Notes: a model not told the origin generated them from the letters alone. A stretch of 64,000 nt of DNA from Streptomyces sp. ML-6 (GCF_030116705.1 NZ_JAOTIK010000001.1:6786501-6850500), one strand, 5' to 3'; numbered from the stretch's first letter, positions 1 to 8,701 are shown. A program made the numbers and translations.

Positions 1-1
1 A

Positions 2-553
2 ACGATCCGCGGCATGATCGCCTTCGCCCGCCCCGACGCCTCCGACGACACGGTGGAGGCCGCCGCCGCGGCGGCCCACGCGGACGACTTCGTACGGCGG
101 CTGCCGCACGGCTACGACACCCCCCTGTCCGACGCCCCGCTCTCGGGCGGCGAGGTCCAACGGCTGGGCCTGGCACGGGCCCTGGTGCACGACCCGGCCG
201 TGATCGTCCTCGACGACGCCACGTCCAGCCTGGACACCGCCACCGAGGCACGGGTCGACGACGCCCTCACGGCCGCCTGGTCCGGCCGCACCCGCGTCGT
301 GATCGCGCACCGGGTCTCCACCGCGGCCCGGTCCGACCTGGTGGCCTGGCTGGACGAGGGGCGGATCCGCGCCGTGCGACCGCACCACGAACTGTGGCGA
401 CTGCCCGAGTACCGGGAGCTGTTCGCCGCCGCGACCCCTCACGCACAGAAGGCGGCGACCCCTCACCCGCAGGAGGCGGCGACCCCCCACGCACAGGCGG
501 CGGCCCTCCACCCGCAGGAAGCGGCGACCCTCCACCCGCAGGAGAAGGCATGA
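2..553 (+). CDS. ABC exporter half-transporter, C-terminal part (cut by window edge)
   Basis: This is the C-terminal part of the ATPase domain of an exporter-type ABC protein; the membrane domain and Walker A lie before the window. Visible motifs are the signature LSGGEVQRLGLARA, Walker B VIVLDDATSSLD and the H-loop VVIAHRVS, in the right order and spacing. After the ATPase the protein ends in about 40 residues of degenerate AATPHPQE repeats instead of a normal short tail. Its TGA overlaps the ATG of the next ABC gene (ATGA), so the two are translationally coupled and probably form a heterodimer. The pair resembles peptide or lanthipeptide exporters, but no precursor or modification gene is visible, so the substrate is unknown. 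Confidence 0.9.
   Translation, partial: TIRGMIAFARPDASDDTVEAAAAAAHADDFVRRLPHGYDTPLSDAPLSGGEVQRLGLARALVHDPAVIVLDDATSSLDTATEARVDDALTAAWSGRTRVVIAHRVSTAARSDLVAWLDEGRIRAVRPHHELWRLPEYRELFAAATPHAQKAATPHPQEAATPHAQAAALHPQEAATLHPQEKA
428..549 (+). repeat. 24-bp tandem repeat inside the ABC gene 3' end
   Basis: About five degenerate copies of a 24-bp unit (gcggcgacccctcacccgca plus gagg) encode AATPHPQE-like octapeptides. Copies begin near 431, 455, 479, 500 and 524; the fourth interval is 21 bp, an in-frame loss of one codon. The array extends the tail of the ATPase and ends at the start codon of the next gene, so copy-number change would alter only the tail. Confidence 0.85.
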
Positions 554-2394
554 GCGAGCCGTCATCGTCGGCCCCCGCCCTGGCACCCCCGCCCGCACCC
601 CCCGCCCCGGCGGCGCACGGCCCCGCCACCGGACCCGCCGCCGGCCCCGCGCCGGTGGGCCTGCGGATGCTCGGCGGCTTCGTCCGGCGCCACCGCGCCG
701 CGACTGCGGCGGTGGCGGGATGGTCCGTCATGGAGTCGCTCCCGGCGCTCTTCTCCGGCCTCCTGGTCGCCGCCGCCCTGGACCGGGGCTTCCTCGCGGG
801 GCGCCCGGCCACGGGCATGTTCTGGCTCGGGCTGCTGGGGGCCGCGATGGTGCTGCGCGCCGTCATGACCCGCGAACTCACCCCGCGACTGGGCCGGCTC
901 GTCGAGCCCCTGAGGGACGAGCTGGTGACCGAGGTGGTCTCCGGCGCGGTGCGCCGGGCCGTCGGCGGGGCCCGGGGCGACGCCGGGGCGGGGGTGGCAC
1001 AGCTGACGGTCCAGGTCGAGAGCGTGCGCTCGCTGGTCTCCGCCCTGCTGCGCTCGGCCCGGCAGCTGGGCGTCTCCCTGGTGATGGCCCTCATCGGCCT
1101 CGCCGCGCTGTCCGCGCCGGTGGCGGCGGCGACCCTGCCACCGGTTCTCCTCACCCTGGTGCTGTGCGTACCGAGGCTGCGGAGACTCGCCGGACGACAA
1201 CGCGCCCAGCTGCGGGCGGAGGAACGCCTGACCACGACCGCGGGCGAGGCGTTCGGCGGCATCCGGGACGTCGTCGCGTGCGGCGCCCGCGACCGGGTGG
1301 CGTCCGACATCACCGCCCGGATCACCGGCCACGAGGACGCCTGCCGTGCCACCGCGCGCACGATGTCCGGCAACACCCTGCTGGTGGCGGCGGGCAGCCA
1401 GCTGCCGCTGCTCGCCCTGCTCCTCGCCGCCCCCGCCCTGCTGCGCGGGGGCACCCTGTCGGTGGGTGAACTCCTCGGGGCCACCAGCTACCTGATGAGC
1501 GGGGTGACTCCCGCGTTGCGGGCCCTCGTCGCCGTCCTCGGCTCCTGGGGGGTGCAGCTGGACACCGTGCTGCGCCGGCTGGGCGGCGCCATGACACCCC
1601 CCGCCCCCGCGCCCGCGCCGGGCCGCACCCCGCTCTCCGCGGACCTCTCGCTGGAGGGGGTCGGCTACGCGTACGGGCCGTGCGCCGCCCCGGTGATCGA
1701 CGACCTCTCCCTGGACGTCCCCACCGGCTCCCACCTCGTGGTGGTCGGCCCGAGCGGGGTCGGCAAGTCGACCCTGACCACGCTGATGGCGGGGCTGGCG
1801 GTCGTGGACAGCGGCCGGCTGACCCTGGGGGGAGTACCGGTCGAGGAGACCGACCGGGCATGGCTCCGCCGCGAGGTGACGCTGATTCCCCAGGAGGCGT
1901 ACGTGTTCACCGGTACCGTCCGGGACAACCTGCGCTACCTGCGGCCGGAGGCCACCGACGCCGAACTGACGGCCTCGCTGGCGGCGGTCGGCGCCCTCGA
2001 CCTGGTCGGGCGGCTGGGCGGGCTGGACGCGTCCGTGGGCCTGGACGGGCCGGAGCTGTCCGCCGGCGAGAAACAGCTCCTCGCCCTGGCCCGCGCCCAT
2101 GCGTCGGCCGCCTCCGTCGTCCTGCTGGACGAGGCCGGCTGCCACCTCGACCCGGCGGCCGAGGCCCGGGCGGAGGAGGCGTTCGTCGCCCGCGGCACGA
2201 CCCTCGTGGTGGTCGCGCACCGCATCAGCTCGGCGCTGCGCGGCGGGCGGATCCTGGTGCTGGACGGGCGGCGGACGGCCGTCGGCACGCACGACGAACT
2301 GCTCGCCGCGAGCCCGCTCTACCGCGACCTGGTCGGCCACTGGATGTCCGGCCGGTCCGCCGGAGCGCAGACGGAGCCCCCGCCCGGCCCGTGA
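550..2394 (+). CDS. ABC exporter, fused membrane and ATP-binding domains
   Basis: A 614-aa half-transporter. After a Pro/Ala-rich cytoplasmic tail, a six-helix ABC exporter domain spans roughly residues 45-335. The ATPase domain (about 355-600) carries Walker A GPSGVGKST, signature LSAGEKQLLALARA, Walker B SVVLLDEAG and H-loop VVVAHRIS. The signature has LSAGE instead of LSGGQ and Walker B ends in DEAG, so its site may be the weaker one of a heterodimer with the preceding gene. The ATG at 550 overlaps the previous stop; the frame is open further upstream, but that part is the other-frame reading of the repeat array. The opposing neighbour is a PucR regulator 67 bp away, which differs from the ram/amf arrangement where a response regulator follows. 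Confidence 0.93.
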   Translation: MSEPSSSAPALAPPPAPPAPAAHGPATGPAAGPAPVGLRMLGGFVRRHRAATAAVAGWSVMESLPALFSGLLVAAALDRGFLAGRPATGMFWLGLLGAAMVLRAVMTRELTPRLGRLVEPLRDELVTEVVSGAVRRAVGGARGDAGAGVAQLTVQVESVRSLVSALLRSARQLGVSLVMALIGLAALSAPVAAATLPPVLLTLVLCVPRLRRLAGRQRAQLRAEERLTTTAGEAFGGIRDVVACGARDRVASDITARITGHEDACRATARTMSGNTLLVAAGSQLPLLALLLAAPALLRGGTLSVGELLGATSYLMSGVTPALRALVAVLGSWGVQLDTVLRRLGGAMTPPAPAPAPGRTPLSADLSLEGVGYAYGPCAAPVIDDLSLDVPTGSHLVVVGPSGVGKSTLTTLMAGLAVVDSGRLTLGGVPVEETDRAWLRREVTLIPQEAYVFTGTVRDNLRYLRPEATDAELTASLAAVGALDLVGRLGGLDASVGLDGPELSAGEKQLLALARAHASAASVVLLDEAGCHLDPAAEARAEEAFVARGTTLVVVAHRISSALRGGRILVLDGRRTAVGTHDELLAASPLYRDLVGHWMSGRSAGAQTEPPPGP

Positions 2395-2461
2395 CCTGAC
2401 CGCGGCGGGATACCGGGGGAGGGAGGAGCGGGGTGGCGGATGAGCGGACGGAGGCGCCCGG

Positions 2462-3520
2462 TCAGAGGCTCTGTTCGGGCCAGTTGAGCAGACGCGCCCC
2501 GATGACGGCCGTCTGGAGGGCGTACCGGTGGTGCGGGTCGGCGGGGTTGGTGCCGGTGAGCTGGTGGATGCGTTCGAGGCGGTAGGTGAGGGCGCGGACG
2601 CTGAGGGAGAGCTGACGGGCCGCCTCGGTCGCGTTGCAGCCGGAGTCGAAGTAGACGGTGAGGGTGTCGAGGGCCGTCCGGGGACCGCCGCGCGCCCGCA
2701 GGAGGGGGCCGAGGGTGGTGCGGACGAGATCCGTCATCGCCTGGCGGTCCCGGGTCAGCACGGGATAGACCAGCAGATCGGCGGCGTTGAGGACGGGGGC
2801 GTCCAGGTCGAGGCGGGCGGCGAGGTCGAGGGTGTTGAGGGCCTCCTCGTAGGAGTGGACGACGCCGTCCGCCCCGTGGTGGGTCCGGCCGATCGCGGTC
2901 CGGCCGCCATCGGTCGCGGCGTGGACCTGCTTGGCGAAATGGGTGAGCACGTCGCGTCGGTCGCCGGGGGCTATGCAGATCAGCCGTCCCTCCTTCGTGG
3001 TGAGGAGGATCTGCCGCTCGCCGAACCGGCCGGTCACCGCGCGTTCCACCCGCCGGGGCACGTCGTCGCCCTCGGCGTACGGGTCGGGGCCCTGCGCCAC
3101 GGCGACGGCGTGGGCCCGGGACAGCCGCAGGCCGAAACGTTCCGAACGCTCGGCCAGGCGGCCCAGGTCGCTGCGCCCGTAGAGCAGGTCGTCGATGAAC
3201 TCGCGGCGGGCGGCCTCCTGCTGACGGACCGCGAAGTGCTGGGCCCGGTCGTACCCCTCGGCCAGCGCGTCGATGGCCTGGGCCATGACGTCGAGGGCGC
3301 TGTCGTTCGAGGCGGACGTGCCCGGCCAGGCCGAACGGGCCGCTTCGAGGTGCTTCGCGACGACCTGGCGCAGGGTCGCGCCGCTGCCCGCGGCCCGCTC
3401 GCCGAACGCGCGCAGGGCGTCGAGCTCGGTACGGGTCAGACGACGGTCGGCGGACGCCGCCGCGGCGAGCAGTTCCGGGTAGCCGTCGAAGCACTCACCG
3501 GCCGCCTCGGAGCCGTTCAC
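2462..3520 (-). CDS. PucR-family transcriptional regulator
   Basis: A 352-aa regulator with the PucR/CdaR layout: a helical N-terminal half, a GGDEF-like central region (about 130-260, e.g. HAVAVAQGPDPYAEGDD and ILLTTKEGRLICIAP) and a C-terminal helix-turn-helix (about 285-345: GCNATEAARQLSLSVRALTY). Members often control purine, amino-acid or secondary metabolism in response to small ligands; the ligand here is unknown. I choose GTG at 3520 (VNGSEAAGECFDGYPELL) because the frame upstream to 3874 is low-quality, Arg/Pro-rich and not protein-like. No strong ribosome site precedes it, so the start is uncertain. It is convergent with the ABC genes and monocistronic. Confidence 0.87.
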   Translation of the reverse strand: MNGSEAAGECFDGYPELLAAAASADRRLTRTELDALRAFGERAAGSGATLRQVVAKHLEAARSAWPGTSASNDSALDVMAQAIDALAEGYDRAQHFAVRQQEAARREFIDDLLYGRSDLGRLAERSERFGLRLSRAHAVAVAQGPDPYAEGDDVPRRVERAVTGRFGERQILLTTKEGRLICIAPGDRRDVLTHFAKQVHAATDGGRTAIGRTHHGADGVVHSYEEALNTLDLAARLDLDAPVLNAADLLVYPVLTRDRQAMTDLVRTTLGPLLRARGGPRTALDTLTVYFDSGCNATEAARQLSLSVRALTYRLERIHQLTGTNPADPHHRYALQTAVIGARLLNWPEQSL

Positions 3521-3923
3521 CGGTACGCCCCGTACCGCGAACCGGTACCGGAAAGGGCGGAACGCTCGCGGGAGCCGTCCTGCACGGGAGTCCTCCGGGA
3601 CATCGATCGGAATCCGGGGACACGTGTCCCCCGACCGCCGACCAGACTTCCCGGCACACCAGCGCGAATCTCGGCGCGTTCCGCACACTCTATCCCGCAC
3701 GGTCCGCACGTACAGGGGCAGCCGTGCAGGTGGGCACGGACCCTCGCGGCCGGGCGGGGAGGACGGTCCGCCCCGCCGCCTCCCGGTGCCGGACCGGGCG
3801 TGACGCGACTCGTCGCCGGGCCCGGTGCCGGGCCCGACGACGAGGGGGTGGTGCGAAGGCGGTACGGAGGTCAACGGCCTCCCGGCGGCGCCCCGGGCGT
3901 ACGGGACGGGCCGGGACGGCCGG
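3521..3923. other. Intergenic region between PucR gene and I36 gene
   Basis: No convincing gene. It should hold the PucR promoter and the 3' end of the I36 transcript. Around 3808-3842 two gggccc blocks flanked by cgtcg/cgacg can fold into a GC-rich hairpin, a possible terminator for the I36 gene. Short open frames here have Arg/Pro-rich composition typical of non-coding high-GC DNA. Confidence 0.5.
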
Positions 3924-4373
3924 TCACCGCACCCAGTGGACGAAGTCGACGGTGTCGTTCTCCGCAGCCGGTTCCTGGAGCGACTGGCCGGGGAACAGCG
4001 GACGGAGCCGGTGGCCCTCGAGGTCGGCGAGCGTCGCGAGGTCGTGGGTGTTGTTCACCCACGAGGACACCTCGTTGGCCGCGGTGGGGCCGTGGACGCC
4101 GCCCTGCATGGGCAGGTCCCGCAGATCCACGTCGTAACCGGCCCCGATGCCGTAGGCGGGACCACGGTTGTTGTAGTCGCGGTACAGACACAGGGGGGCG
4201 GGCGGGCAGGGCTCGCCGTCGTTGAGCGCGACCACGCCCGGAGGCAGCGCGATCCCGGACCCGGGGGCGGCGTGGGCCACGCCGGCGCCCAGTGGCAGCA
4301 GCGATCCGACCATGGTCGTGGCCACGACGGCCACCCGGGCCAGTCGCGCGGACATCGTGCGGCGTGCGGTCAT
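3924..4373 (-). CDS. Secreted peptidase-inhibitor I36-like protein
   Basis: A 149-aa exported protein. The N-terminus MTARRTMSARLARVA, a hydrophobic core and a cleavage site near AHA-APG (residue 35) form a clear Sec signal peptide. The mature part has the I36/crystallin-like pattern with a Cys pair (CPPAPLC) followed by LYRDYNNRG, where an inhibitor or small beta-sandwich domain is expected. The I36 family includes Streptomyces metalloprotease inhibitors of the SMPI type; the target here is unknown. The start is well supported by AGGAGAG seven bases before the ATG at 4373. It is transcribed alone, divergent from the membrane gene at 4839. Confidence 0.82.
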   Translation of the reverse strand: MTARRTMSARLARVAVVATTMVGSLLPLGAGVAHAAPGSGIALPPGVVALNDGEPCPPAPLCLYRDYNNRGPAYGIGAGYDVDLRDLPMQGGVHGPTAANEVSSWVNNTHDLATLADLEGHRLRPLFPGQSLQEPAAENDTVDFVHWVR

Positions 4374-4838
4374 GGAACTCTCCTGGTTGTTTCTCGGGGC
4401 CGACGGTGCGGCGGGTGCCGTGCGAGGGTGGGGCGGGATACGGGATCGGCACGGAGCTGCCCCGGTACCGCCGGGATTCCGGCGGAGTGCGCCTCCGCCA
4501 CCACGGGGGATTACACAGAGAGACGGCTGGTGGCGCAGGGTGTGCACCGGTGGGCGGGGTGTGTCTCCGGGCTGCGTCCGGTCGGGTGGCGGCCGGACGG
4601 CAGGGGTGGCGCCATGGCGCGAAACCGGCGCACGGCGAAGGGGGAGATCGCGCCGGATGCGCGCAGACTGAAGCTCAACTACCTTGTTGTCCAAGTAAGT
4701 TGATGAAAATCCTGTGGGGTCGCGAGGAAGGTGGCGGGGGCGGTCGCGGCCCCGTCGACGGGACCGGCGCGAGGACCGGCCGCCCCGATCGGGGCACGGC
4801 CTCGGGACGCTCACGATGTCGAATGGGGGAAGGGTCTG
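4374..4838. other. Divergent intergenic region, 465 bp
   Basis: No gene seen. It separates the I36 gene (leftward) from a membrane protein gene (rightward) and should hold both promoters. The notable element is the low-GC inverted repeat at 4675-4703, listed separately. Confidence 0.6.
4675..4703. promoter_or_regulatory. 12-bp inverted repeat, candidate operator
   Basis: TCAACTACCTTG (4675-4686) and CAAGTAAGTTGA (4692-4703) are inverted repeats matching at 10 of 12 positions, with a 5-bp spacer. The stretch is unusually AT-rich for this DNA and lies 136 bp before the membrane protein start at 4839. The size and symmetry suit a dimeric repressor such as a GntR or MarR protein. The regulator is unknown and none is encoded next to it. 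Confidence 0.5.
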
Positions 4839-5375
4839 ATGCGGCGCACCGAGGTGTCCAAACAGTTGGGCGGATTCGTCCGCGAACACCGCACCGATGG
4901 CAGCAGGCGGCTGTGGCACGCGGCCGTCGTGATCGTCGTCGGCACGGCGGGTCTGGCTTTCGGGATTCCGGTGACGATCGCCTCGATCGGCACCACCGAG
5001 GGCGCGCCGCAACTCGCGGGGCTGCTGCTCGGAGTGGGACTGGTGGGATGGGGGCTGGGGATCTGGCGGCTGACCCAGGCGTTCCATACCCGGGAGCAGT
5101 GCTTCGACATCCACGAGCGGGGGCTGGCCCACCGGGTCGCGGGCACCGTCACGCTGATCCCCTGGGAGGACATCGCCGAGGTGGGCGCCCGCAACGGCGG
5201 GAACGACCAGCTGCTGGCCGAGACCCGAGGCATGGGCTTCAGCTGCGCCATCAAGCTGAACGACGGGCGCGACATATGGTTCGACACCTTCACCGAGGAC
5301 GCCAGGCAGCTGGCCCGGGTCGTCCACGAGGCGGTGCACCTGGGGCGCTTCCCCCAGGGGAGGGGTCGGCGGTAG
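4839..5375 (+). CDS. Small membrane protein with PH-like cytoplasmic domain
   Basis: A 178-aa protein with two predicted membrane helices (about residues 27-47 and 55-78), followed by a soluble beta-rich segment (about 85-175: CFDIHERGLAHRV, TLIPWEDIAEV, DIWFDTF). That pattern resembles bacterial PH-like domains and DUF6585-type proteins. Its function is unknown; it could report on or modulate membrane state. The ATG at 4839 follows gaatgggggaaggg, a good ribosome site; the frame is open upstream but non-protein-like. It stands alone downstream of the palindrome at 4675. Confidence 0.75.
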   Translation: MRRTEVSKQLGGFVREHRTDGSRRLWHAAVVIVVGTAGLAFGIPVTIASIGTTEGAPQLAGLLLGVGLVGWGLGIWRLTQAFHTREQCFDIHERGLAHRVAGTVTLIPWEDIAEVGARNGGNDQLLAETRGMGFSCAIKLNDGRDIWFDTFTEDARQLARVVHEAVHLGRFPQGRGRR

Positions 5376-5698
5376 CGGCCCCGGAGGCCCGAGGGTCGAC
5401 GCCCCGGGGTCACGGGGCGGCGCCCGGCTCCGCATGCGCCGTCGCGGGATCCGGTGTACTTGTCGAAGGAGACGGGCCCGGCCCCGGCGCGCCGTCCTCC
5501 GTACCTTTCGGGCCGGGCCACGGGCGCCGGAGGGCCGAGACGGGCGCCGGAAGGCCATCACGCGTGCCGGAAGCGGCGCGGGAGGCGGGAACGGTGCGCC
5601 GGGCGGTACATGCGCACGGGGTCGTTGCGGCTTCGTCGTTCCGGCATCGTTGTGCCGGCTTCGTCGTTCCGGCTTCTCGCGAGACGGAGGCAGTCGTC
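5376..5698. other. Intergenic region before universal stress gene
   Basis: No gene seen in these 323 bases. There are short direct repeats: gggcgccggagggcc-like copies around 5523-5560 and two copies of cttcgtcgttccggc around 5631-5672. I see no clear promoter consensus, although the region must drive the universal stress protein gene. Confidence 0.5.
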
Positions 5699-6574
5699 AT
5701 GGAGCCAGTCGTCACCGTCGGCCTCGACGGGTCACCCGAGAGCCTCGCCGCCGCCCGCTGGGCCGCCGGCGAGGCGGCGCGGCGCGGGTTCACGCTGCGC
5801 CTCCTGCACGCGTGGCCCCTGCTGGCGGCCGAACCTCCCGGGGTGCCCGCCGAGGCGGACCAGAACTACTGGGCGAGGCGGATCGTGCACAAGACGGGGG
5901 CGGAGCTCCGGGCACGCCACCCGGGTCTGTCCGTGGTCGACGACCTGGTGGCCGAGGACGCCGAGCAGGCACTGATGCGGGCGGCCGCGGAGTCCGAGAT
6001 GGTCGTGCTGGGTTCGCGGGGGCTGCTGCCCGTCGAGAGCTACTTCCTCGGCGACATCAGCATGCCCGTCGTGGCGCACGCCGAGCGTCCGGTGGTCCTG
6101 GTGCGGGCGGAGGGCGACGGGGACGGACCGCGGCCGGACCGGGCCGGGGCGGGCGGCGTCGCGGTGGCGCTCAAACTGCACGGCCCCTGCGACGACCTGC
6201 TCGAATTCGGCTTCCGGACCGCTGCCGCACGCGGGGTGCCCCTGCGGGCCGTGCACGGCCGGAGCCTGCCGGTGGACGCATATGTGCCCTGGGGCGTGGA
6301 CCACGAGGTGGCGGAAGAGGTCGCCCAGGAGGCGCAGGAGCTCCTCGACCGGACCCTCCGCCCCTGGCGCGACAGGTTCCCGCAGGTGGAGGCCGTCGAC
6401 GACCTCGCGCTCATCAGCCCCGCCAAGGCCGTCGTGCAGGCAGCCGAGGCCGCCGAGCTGCTGGTCGTCGGCCGCCGTCGGCGCCGCCGCCCCCTGGCCC
6501 CGCACCTGGGCTCCGTGGCCCAGGCCGCCATCCACCACGCCCGCTGCCCCGTCGCGGTCGTCCCGCACGAATGA
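5699..6574 (+). CDS. Tandem-domain universal stress protein
   Basis: A 291-aa protein made of two UspA domains (about 1-140 and 150-291). Domain 1 starts VVTVGLDGSPESLAAARWA and ends with the nucleotide-loop region VVLGSRGLLPVESYFLGDIS and PVVLVR. Domain 2 has LLVVGRRRR and LGSVAQAAIHHARCPVAVVPH, the usual G-S-V phosphate-contact pattern. Both fit the ATP-binding, two-domain class common in Streptomyces, where these proteins respond to hypoxia, stress or dormancy. The ATG at 5699 follows gacggaggcag. The gene is alone; its regulator is not evident. Confidence 0.92.
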   Translation: MEPVVTVGLDGSPESLAAARWAAGEAARRGFTLRLLHAWPLLAAEPPGVPAEADQNYWARRIVHKTGAELRARHPGLSVVDDLVAEDAEQALMRAAAESEMVVLGSRGLLPVESYFLGDISMPVVAHAERPVVLVRAEGDGDGPRPDRAGAGGVAVALKLHGPCDDLLEFGFRTAAARGVPLRAVHGRSLPVDAYVPWGVDHEVAEEVAQEAQELLDRTLRPWRDRFPQVEAVDDLALISPAKAVVQAAEAAELLVVGRRRRRRPLAPHLGSVAQAAIHHARCPVAVVPHE

Positions 6575-6742
6575 CGTGAGGGAGCGCTGCGGACCCGGCC
6601 CGGCGCGGCACTCCCATGGCCGATCCGCCCGGTGGTGATCAGCCGCCGGCGCCGGACCCGTCCCGGCCGGTGAGGCCCTGTCCCACGCTGCCGCGCGGAC
6701 GGTACGGACGGCGTACGGCATCGGACACGGGCCGGAAAGCGG

Positions 6743-7771
6743 TCACGGGGTGACCGGGGCGGTGGGTGGTTCCTGAACGAGCCGGACCGTTTCATCGGCC
6801 GCCACGTACGCCCGGTTGCCGGTTTGCGACGAGGCGACCACGACGGCGCCCTCCTCGGGCAGGACGGTGACGGGGAACAGGGGCCGGGAGCCTCCGATCA
6901 TCGGCGGTCCCTCCAGGAAGGCCCGCCCGATCTCGGCCAGCCGCAACTGGCGCGGCGTCAGCCCGGCCCAGGAGAGCCGTTCGCGCAGCCACGCCGGCCG
7001 GCTGCCGGCCTCGCGGGGGAACCGCGCCAGGTCCCGCGCGTACGCCTCCGGGCCGAGGGGAGGCAGGAAGAGCGGCTCGCCGTCGTGGTCGAAGGTGGCC
7101 TCGGCGAGGTCCTCGGCGGTGAAGTCGAGCGTCATGCCGAACCACGTCCCCGGGCCGGGGTCGTGCATGACGGCGCGCAGTTCGGCGAGGGCCTCCGCGA
7201 ACGCCGGCGTCCCGGCCTCCCGCACCCTCACGGGCATTCCGCCGTGCTCGCCCGAGCACCGTGTCCGGGTGTGACCGTCCACCACGAACGCCGTGAACCG
7301 GATGCGGTCCCAGTCCGCCGACTGGGCCGCGGCCAGTTCCGTCGCCAGCGTCTCCACCAACCGGTCCCGCAGGGTGTACGGAGGCCGGGGACGGGGCCGG
7401 GAAGCGGCTTCGGGTGCCGTCGCCGGTTCGGCGGGCCCATGTGCGGTGCGGGCGCCGGCCGGCCGGAAGTGTTCCAAGGGCGTGCGGCGCCCGGAACGGA
7501 AGACCTCGATCGCCTCGTGCGGCGGGGCGGCCGAGCCGGCGAACAGCACGGTTTCATCCGCGGCGACGTACACCCGCCCGCCGCCCCGCACGGTGTGCGC
7601 GACCAGCACCGCGTCGTCCTCGGGCAGCGCGGTGACGGCGAGCGGCGCGTCCGGGCCCGCCATCCGGCGCATGAGCGTGCGCCCGAGATCGGCGAGCCGC
7701 TGCTGCCGCGGCGAGAGCGCCGCACCGGCGGCTTCCGCCCGGCCGGGGGACGACGGTTCGCCCGTGCTCAT
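6743..7771 (-). CDS. YezG/DUF600-like protein flanked by duplicated segments
   Basis: A 342-aa protein with a central domain (about 125-265) of the YezG/DUF600 immunity-like type, with TAFVVDGHTRTRC, WFGMTLDFTAEDLAEATFD and the ending YARDLARFPREAGSRPAWL. The flanks are copies of each other: the N-terminal LSPRQQRLADLGRTLM with VYVAADETVLF and the C-terminal LTPRQLRLAEIGRAFL with AYVAADETVRL. The function is unknown; YezG relatives act as immunity proteins for some toxins, but no toxin is next to it. I choose ATG at 7771 (MSTGEPSSPG) with GGGGGAC upstream; a GTG at 7831 is possible. Confidence 0.72.
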   Translation of the reverse strand: MSTGEPSSPGRAEAAGAALSPRQQRLADLGRTLMRRMAGPDAPLAVTALPEDDAVLVAHTVRGGGRVYVAADETVLFAGSAAPPHEAIEVFRSGRRTPLEHFRPAGARTAHGPAEPATAPEAASRPRPRPPYTLRDRLVETLATELAAAQSADWDRIRFTAFVVDGHTRTRCSGEHGGMPVRVREAGTPAFAEALAELRAVMHDPGPGTWFGMTLDFTAEDLAEATFDHDGEPLFLPPLGPEAYARDLARFPREAGSRPAWLRERLSWAGLTPRQLRLAEIGRAFLEGPPMIGGSRPLFPVTVLPEEGAVVVASSQTGNRAYVAADETVRLVQEPPTAPVTP

Positions 7772-8238
7772 GAGTCCCCCGTGCGGCCGGATGCCTCCGG
7801 CCGGGGCCGACGGCGGCATGCCACCGGCCACGTGGCGGCCCCGGCCCCCACGGACCCGTCCGGCACCAGCGGATCGATCATGTTCCCCTCCCCAACACCC
7901 CGGCGCCGCCCGGCAGATCGCCCCTCACCGCACACCGAGGTCATTCGTTCCCGCCGCACCTTACGACGCACGCGCCCCGCCGACGAACTCGCACCTCCCC
8001 GACCGCGCGGGCGGGTTCGGCGCCGGTACGGACCGAGGCGCTCTCGTCCTCCGGCTCGACGCGAAGGGGGCGGGGCCATCAGGGCGGCGACGGGGGTGGG
8101 GGCGTCATCTAACACCCTTGCGGTGTGCCGCGGTTGAGGCGGCCGCCGCTATTCTTCTACAGTTGTGTAGAGAGTGCGGGGCGGGGTGCGTGCGCGCTCT
8201 GGTTCCCCGTGCTCGTCCATTGCTTCTGGGAGGGTGTC
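7772..8238. other. Intergenic region, 467 bp, with first BlaI-type box
   Basis: No gene seen. It holds the divergent upstream regions of the YezG-like gene (leftward) and the 73-aa protein gene (rightward). The operator at 8156-8171 lies here. Confidence 0.6.
8156..8171 (+). promoter_or_regulatory. BlaI-type operator box 1
   Basis: TCTACA-gttg-TGTAGA, a perfect 6+4+6 palindrome 67 bp before the 73-aa protein start. TTGAGG at 8134-8139 and TACAGT at 8158-8163, 18 bp apart, could form a promoter whose -10 lies inside the box, so binding would repress. BlaI/MecI/CopY proteins recognise TACA...TGTA half-sites, usually two bases apart; here the gap is four. Confidence 0.75.
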
Positions 8239-8460
8239 ATGGCTTCGATCGACCTGGACAAGGTGCTGGACAAGGCGTGGGCGGACAAGAGTCTGCCCGA
8301 GATCCTCGCGGCTCCGGTCGCCGCGCTCAAGGGGGTGTCCGACCGGGACGGCGAACTCCTTCAGGAAGCCTTCGGAGTCAAGACGGTCTCCGACCTCGCC
8401 GAACTGAAGTACGCCCGCTGGGCCCAGGCGCTCGCCGCGCTCGACGTCGCCCCGAAGTAG
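8239..8460 (+). CDS. Small 73-aa helix-hairpin-helix-like protein
   Basis: A 73-aa acidic/helical protein. The middle (PVAALKGVSDRDGELLQEAFGVKTVSDLAEL) looks like a helix-hairpin-helix segment, as found in proteins that contact DNA or other proteins, but no enzyme motif is present. The ATG at 8239 has GGGAGG seven bases upstream, and codon use is normal, so the gene is likely real. It stands behind box 1 and should share control with the BlaI, ArsR and TerD genes of this block. A hairpin follows at 8478. Confidence 0.8.
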   Translation: MASIDLDKVLDKAWADKSLPEILAAPVAALKGVSDRDGELLQEAFGVKTVSDLAELKYARWAQALAALDVAPK

Positions 8461-8477
8461 TCCGGCCGACTGTCCTC

Positions 8478-8505
8478 GGTGCCCTCCGTCTCCGCGGGGG
8501 GCACC
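8478..8505 (+). terminator. Hairpin after the 73-aa gene
   Basis: GGTGCCC (8478-8484) pairs with GGGCACC (8499-8505) around a 14-base loop, 17 bp after the stop codon. There is no T-tract, as is common for Streptomyces terminators. Confidence 0.5.
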
Positions 8506-8701
8506 GATGCGGTCGAGGGCCGGTCGGCGGACATGTGGCGGATCCGTGCGAGGCGGAACCCCCGCACAGCCCTGCGCGTGCGGCCGCCCGCCATGTCCAC
8601 CGGTGAAACGGCTGTGGGGCCGAGGGGCGGTGCTACGGCTTCGATCCGGCGAGCCCCTGAGGCTGTGGGAGCTGTCGCTTCGTGGTGCGGGCACTCTGCG
8701 G

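Noticed and set aside
2..2394. ram/amf (SapB lanthipeptide) transporter genes
   Set aside because: No precursor, lanthionine synthetase or RamR-like regulator is adjacent; the next gene is an opposing PucR regulator. Upstream is outside the window, so it cannot be fully excluded.
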